Shown here piece by piece: positions 21,686 through 23,352 of a DNA stretch of 23,352 nucleotides. The number at the start of each line of letters is the position of its first letter. Position 1 is the stretch's first letter. The translations under genes and the position numbers were made by a program. This DNA comes from an uncultured Oscillospiraceae bacterium (GTDB lineage: Bacteria; Bacillota; Clostridia; Oscillospirales; Acutalibacteraceae). The stretch is from assembly GCA_900550315.1 (NCBI GenBank), contig URRK01000005.1, forward strand, positions 1-23,352, written 5' to 3'. A model generated the notes under the pieces. That model had not been told where the DNA came from. It searched no databases and worked only from the letters and a program-made list of their open reading frames with translations.

Positions 21686-23077
21686 TTATAACCTCCTAAG
21701 CCCCCTGAATTGGTTGGGCTTTTTCGTGTAAATCAGCTCTAACGGGTCGTTTTCAATTTTCGGTGCCTCTTTCGGCACTTTCGGCGTAATGGGCCGGCTC
21801 ATGCAAAAATAGCGTACTTCGTCAGCCACATGGTCCTCTAAGGTTGTGTCTAAATCCTCAGGCTTTGTTTCGGAAAACATCATCAGCGGAATGGTGCGTA
21901 TAAATGCCGAACAGTTTTTAAACACATACAGCATAGGGTAGCCGTTTTGGTCAAACTGCAGCCGGTATCGCACCTGCATCCAACCTGCAATGCGCTCATT
22001 GTCCCCCGGTTCAAAATAAACACCGTATTTTTCGGCAGTTTCGGCCACGCTTTCGCCCCTGCTGCCGTCCCAAATAGAGGGGTCTGCCACACCATTAATG
22101 GTTTTGCCCCTTAACAAGGGGTGTTCTTTTTCAATTTTGCTGATCTCTTTAAACTGAACATCCGGCGTCCACTTAACGCCCTCGTTCGGGGAATTGGTGC
22201 AGCCGTACAATTCCAATATGCGGTAAACAACCCCGTCATAATCTACCGCCCACCAGGCACAGGAAAACGGTTTGGCATAACCAAAGTCGTAGGAACGGTA
22301 TATTTTCCAGCCCTGCGGCACTTCAAACGGTTCAATTACATGGGTATACTGCCTATCCTCGTAATGTGCGGGGTCGTCCCGAAACTCCTCGAAAAACATT
22401 CCCTCGAACACATTCCAATCGCCGTAGCGCCATGCGGCTTTTAGTTTATTCGGCAGTGAATCCAGCTGCTTAATATAATCCGGCTGCGACTTCATCAGCG
22501 CAACATTATCGGTCACCAGCGACTGAATAAAGGCATAATCCTCCGGGTCCTCGTCATTCTCATACTTTCGGTCAACAAACAAGCGTTTAATATATCCGTG
22601 CGCCTGGCCCCCGGGGTTGCAGGTGTAATACATCCGTTTTGGAAAATTATTGACGCCGCGCAAACAAGCTGCTATACTCTTAATTTGAAACTCACTAAGC
22701 TGTGTTGCCTCATCCAAAAAAATAACATCATATTCAACCCCCTGCATTCGGTCTAAATCCGCGTCCCTGGCGCAGTAAGTAAAGTTTATGGTAGAACCGT
22801 TTTCAAATTTAATCACCTTGTCTTTGTCGTTATACCGGGCTATTCCAGCTAATTCAGACCGCAGCTGAACAATATGGTTATTCATCAGCTCCGGGTAGGT
22901 TCGGCGAACAATTAATATCCTTATCCCGGCGTACTGCAGGGCCAACATTTTGGCTTTCCAACGAACAGCCCAGGACTTTCCGCCACCCCGTGCGCCGCCA
23001 AAGGCCACATGCTTATGCCGTTCCTGTATAAATAGCTTTTGCTTTTCGGACGGCACTGGAAACACTATTTCTCTCAC
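21686..23077 (-). CDS. terL: terminase large subunit
   Basis: The 463-residue packaging motor. ATPase: Walker A GGARGGGKS at 27-35, Walker B VIFLDEAT with Asp-122 and Glu-123. Nuclease (RNase H fold): Asp in SYDFGY at 264, a second acidic site in GVADPSIWD, and Asp-419 in HVADEVRYF. It cuts concatemers and pumps DNA into the prohead through the portal. Start is GTG, overlapping the small-subunit stop as GTGA, so translation is coupled. All catalytic motifs are present and length is normal. Confidence 0.95.
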   Translation of the reverse strand: MREIVFPVPSEKQKLFIQERHKHVAFGGARGGGKSWAVRWKAKMLALQYAGIRILIVRRTYPELMNNHIVQLRSELAGIARYNDKDKVIKFENGSTINFTYCARDADLDRMQGVEYDVIFLDEATQLSEFQIKSIAACLRGVNNFPKRMYYTCNPGGQAHGYIKRLFVDRKYENDEDPEDYAFIQSLVTDNVALMKSQPDYIKQLDSLPNKLKAAWRYGDWNVFEGMFFEEFRDDPAHYEDRQYTHVIEPFEVPQGWKIYRSYDFGYAKPFSCAWWAVDYDGVVYRILELYGCTNSPNEGVKWTPDVQFKEISKIEKEHPLLRGKTINGVADPSIWDGSRGESVAETAEKYGVYFEPGDNERIAGWMQVRYRLQFDQNGYPMLYVFKNCSAFIRTIPLMMFSETKPEDLDTTLEDHVADEVRYFCMSRPITPKVPKEAPKIENDPLELIYTKKPNQFRGLRRL

Positions 23078-23352
23078 GGCTTTTCTAAATACTCCTCAAT
23101 TTCATTTGAAAATACAACCTTTATGGCCGCGCTATCCTCTGTATTGCCTGCGTCAACAATGTTTTGTACCTCATGTATGGCAGATAAATTCCCTTTAAAC
23201 GCCTCCTGCAGCAGCGTATACATCAACCTGGTGTTATTATCCAAAGCGCCCGGTTCAACCCCAAATTTTTCAATTCGTTTGGCGATTTTTTCATCCATAA
23301 CCGGCAATTCCAGCAGCATGGCCATTGTTTCTTTCAACGCTCTTTTTTTTCG
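23074..23352 (-). CDS. terS: terminase small subunit, C-terminal part
   Basis: The reading frame is open to the right edge of the window, so the true start is outside; a TTG at 23337 is in frame, but the upstream codons read RKKRA before LKETMAMLLELPV, a basic-to-helical transition I recall from the middle of Firmicutes small terminases. The visible part is about 92 residues, helical and charged, ending EEYLEKP. The protein binds the packaging site in phage DNA and loads the large subunit. It overlaps the large subunit by four bases. Identification rests mainly on adjacency to the terminase motor and on this sequence pattern. Confidence 0.75.
   Translation of the reverse strand, partial: RKKRALKETMAMLLELPVMDEKIAKRIEKFGVEPGALDNNTRLMYTLLQEAFKGNLSAIHEVQNIVDAGNTEDSAAIKVVFSNEIEEYLEKP

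Noticed and set aside
1..23352. CRISPR arrays, tRNA genes, integrase/attachment sites, insertion sequences
   Set aside because: I looked for regularly spaced repeats, cloverleaf-type sequences with CCA-like ends, and transposase or integrase motifs and saw none; an attachment site cannot be judged from this window.

Overview
The window is one long, almost entirely minus-strand block of bacteriophage (or prophage) late genes, read right to left. In transcription order it holds: small terminase (partial), large terminase, portal, a Prp-type cysteine protease, scaffold, N4-gp56-type major capsid protein, a small head protein, a head-tail connector, a large tail-hub protein, an S74-chaperone tail protein, a 0.4-kb intergenic island, a 333-residue virion/ejection protein, a giant 2864-residue polyvalent protein, a BppU/YadA-like fibre, an XhlA-like membrane protein, a phiLC3-type holin and the first codons of an amidase endolysin. 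No tail-tube, tail-terminator or tape-measure gene is visible and the order matches short-tailed phages, so I infer a podovirus-like virion. The host is very probably a Firmicute (Clostridia-like): strong GGAGG ribosome binding sites, a Prp protease with LQLFA cleavage sites, XhlA, a phiLC3 holin and BppU are all Firmicutes hallmarks. The sequence does not allow a species to be named.

Head module (23352-16517): terminase, portal and Prp are tightly coupled. Scaffold and capsid both begin with a short leader ending in LQLFA, the site recognised by Prp, so this phage appears to carry its own maturation protease. Hairpins after the capsid gene and after the following small gene probably grade expression.

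Tail, ejection and lysis module (16511-1): hub and S74 protein overlap by one base. After the island come the 333-residue protein and the giant protein, which carries a zincin HELTH motif, two related LPD3/PBECR-like modules joined by repeated linkers, long coiled coils and an LPD38-like C-terminus. The fibre and lysis genes follow.

Three observations stand out. (1) The island at 13332-13722 holds an apparently complete type I toxin-antitoxin locus: a 24-residue hydrophobic/lysine-tailed peptide on the minus strand, a convergent antisense RNA with a perfect-consensus promoter on the plus strand, a shared terminator stem, a sequestered Shine-Dalgarno and near-identical inverted 5' leaders. (2) A G-rich motif (GGGGTAGGGGTTAGAAAT) recurs upstream of exactly three genes (scaffold, 333-residue protein, fibre), each time 17-18 bases before an extended -10 box; I read these as a set of phage late promoters. 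(3) The phage-encoded Prp lies directly before its two predicted substrates.
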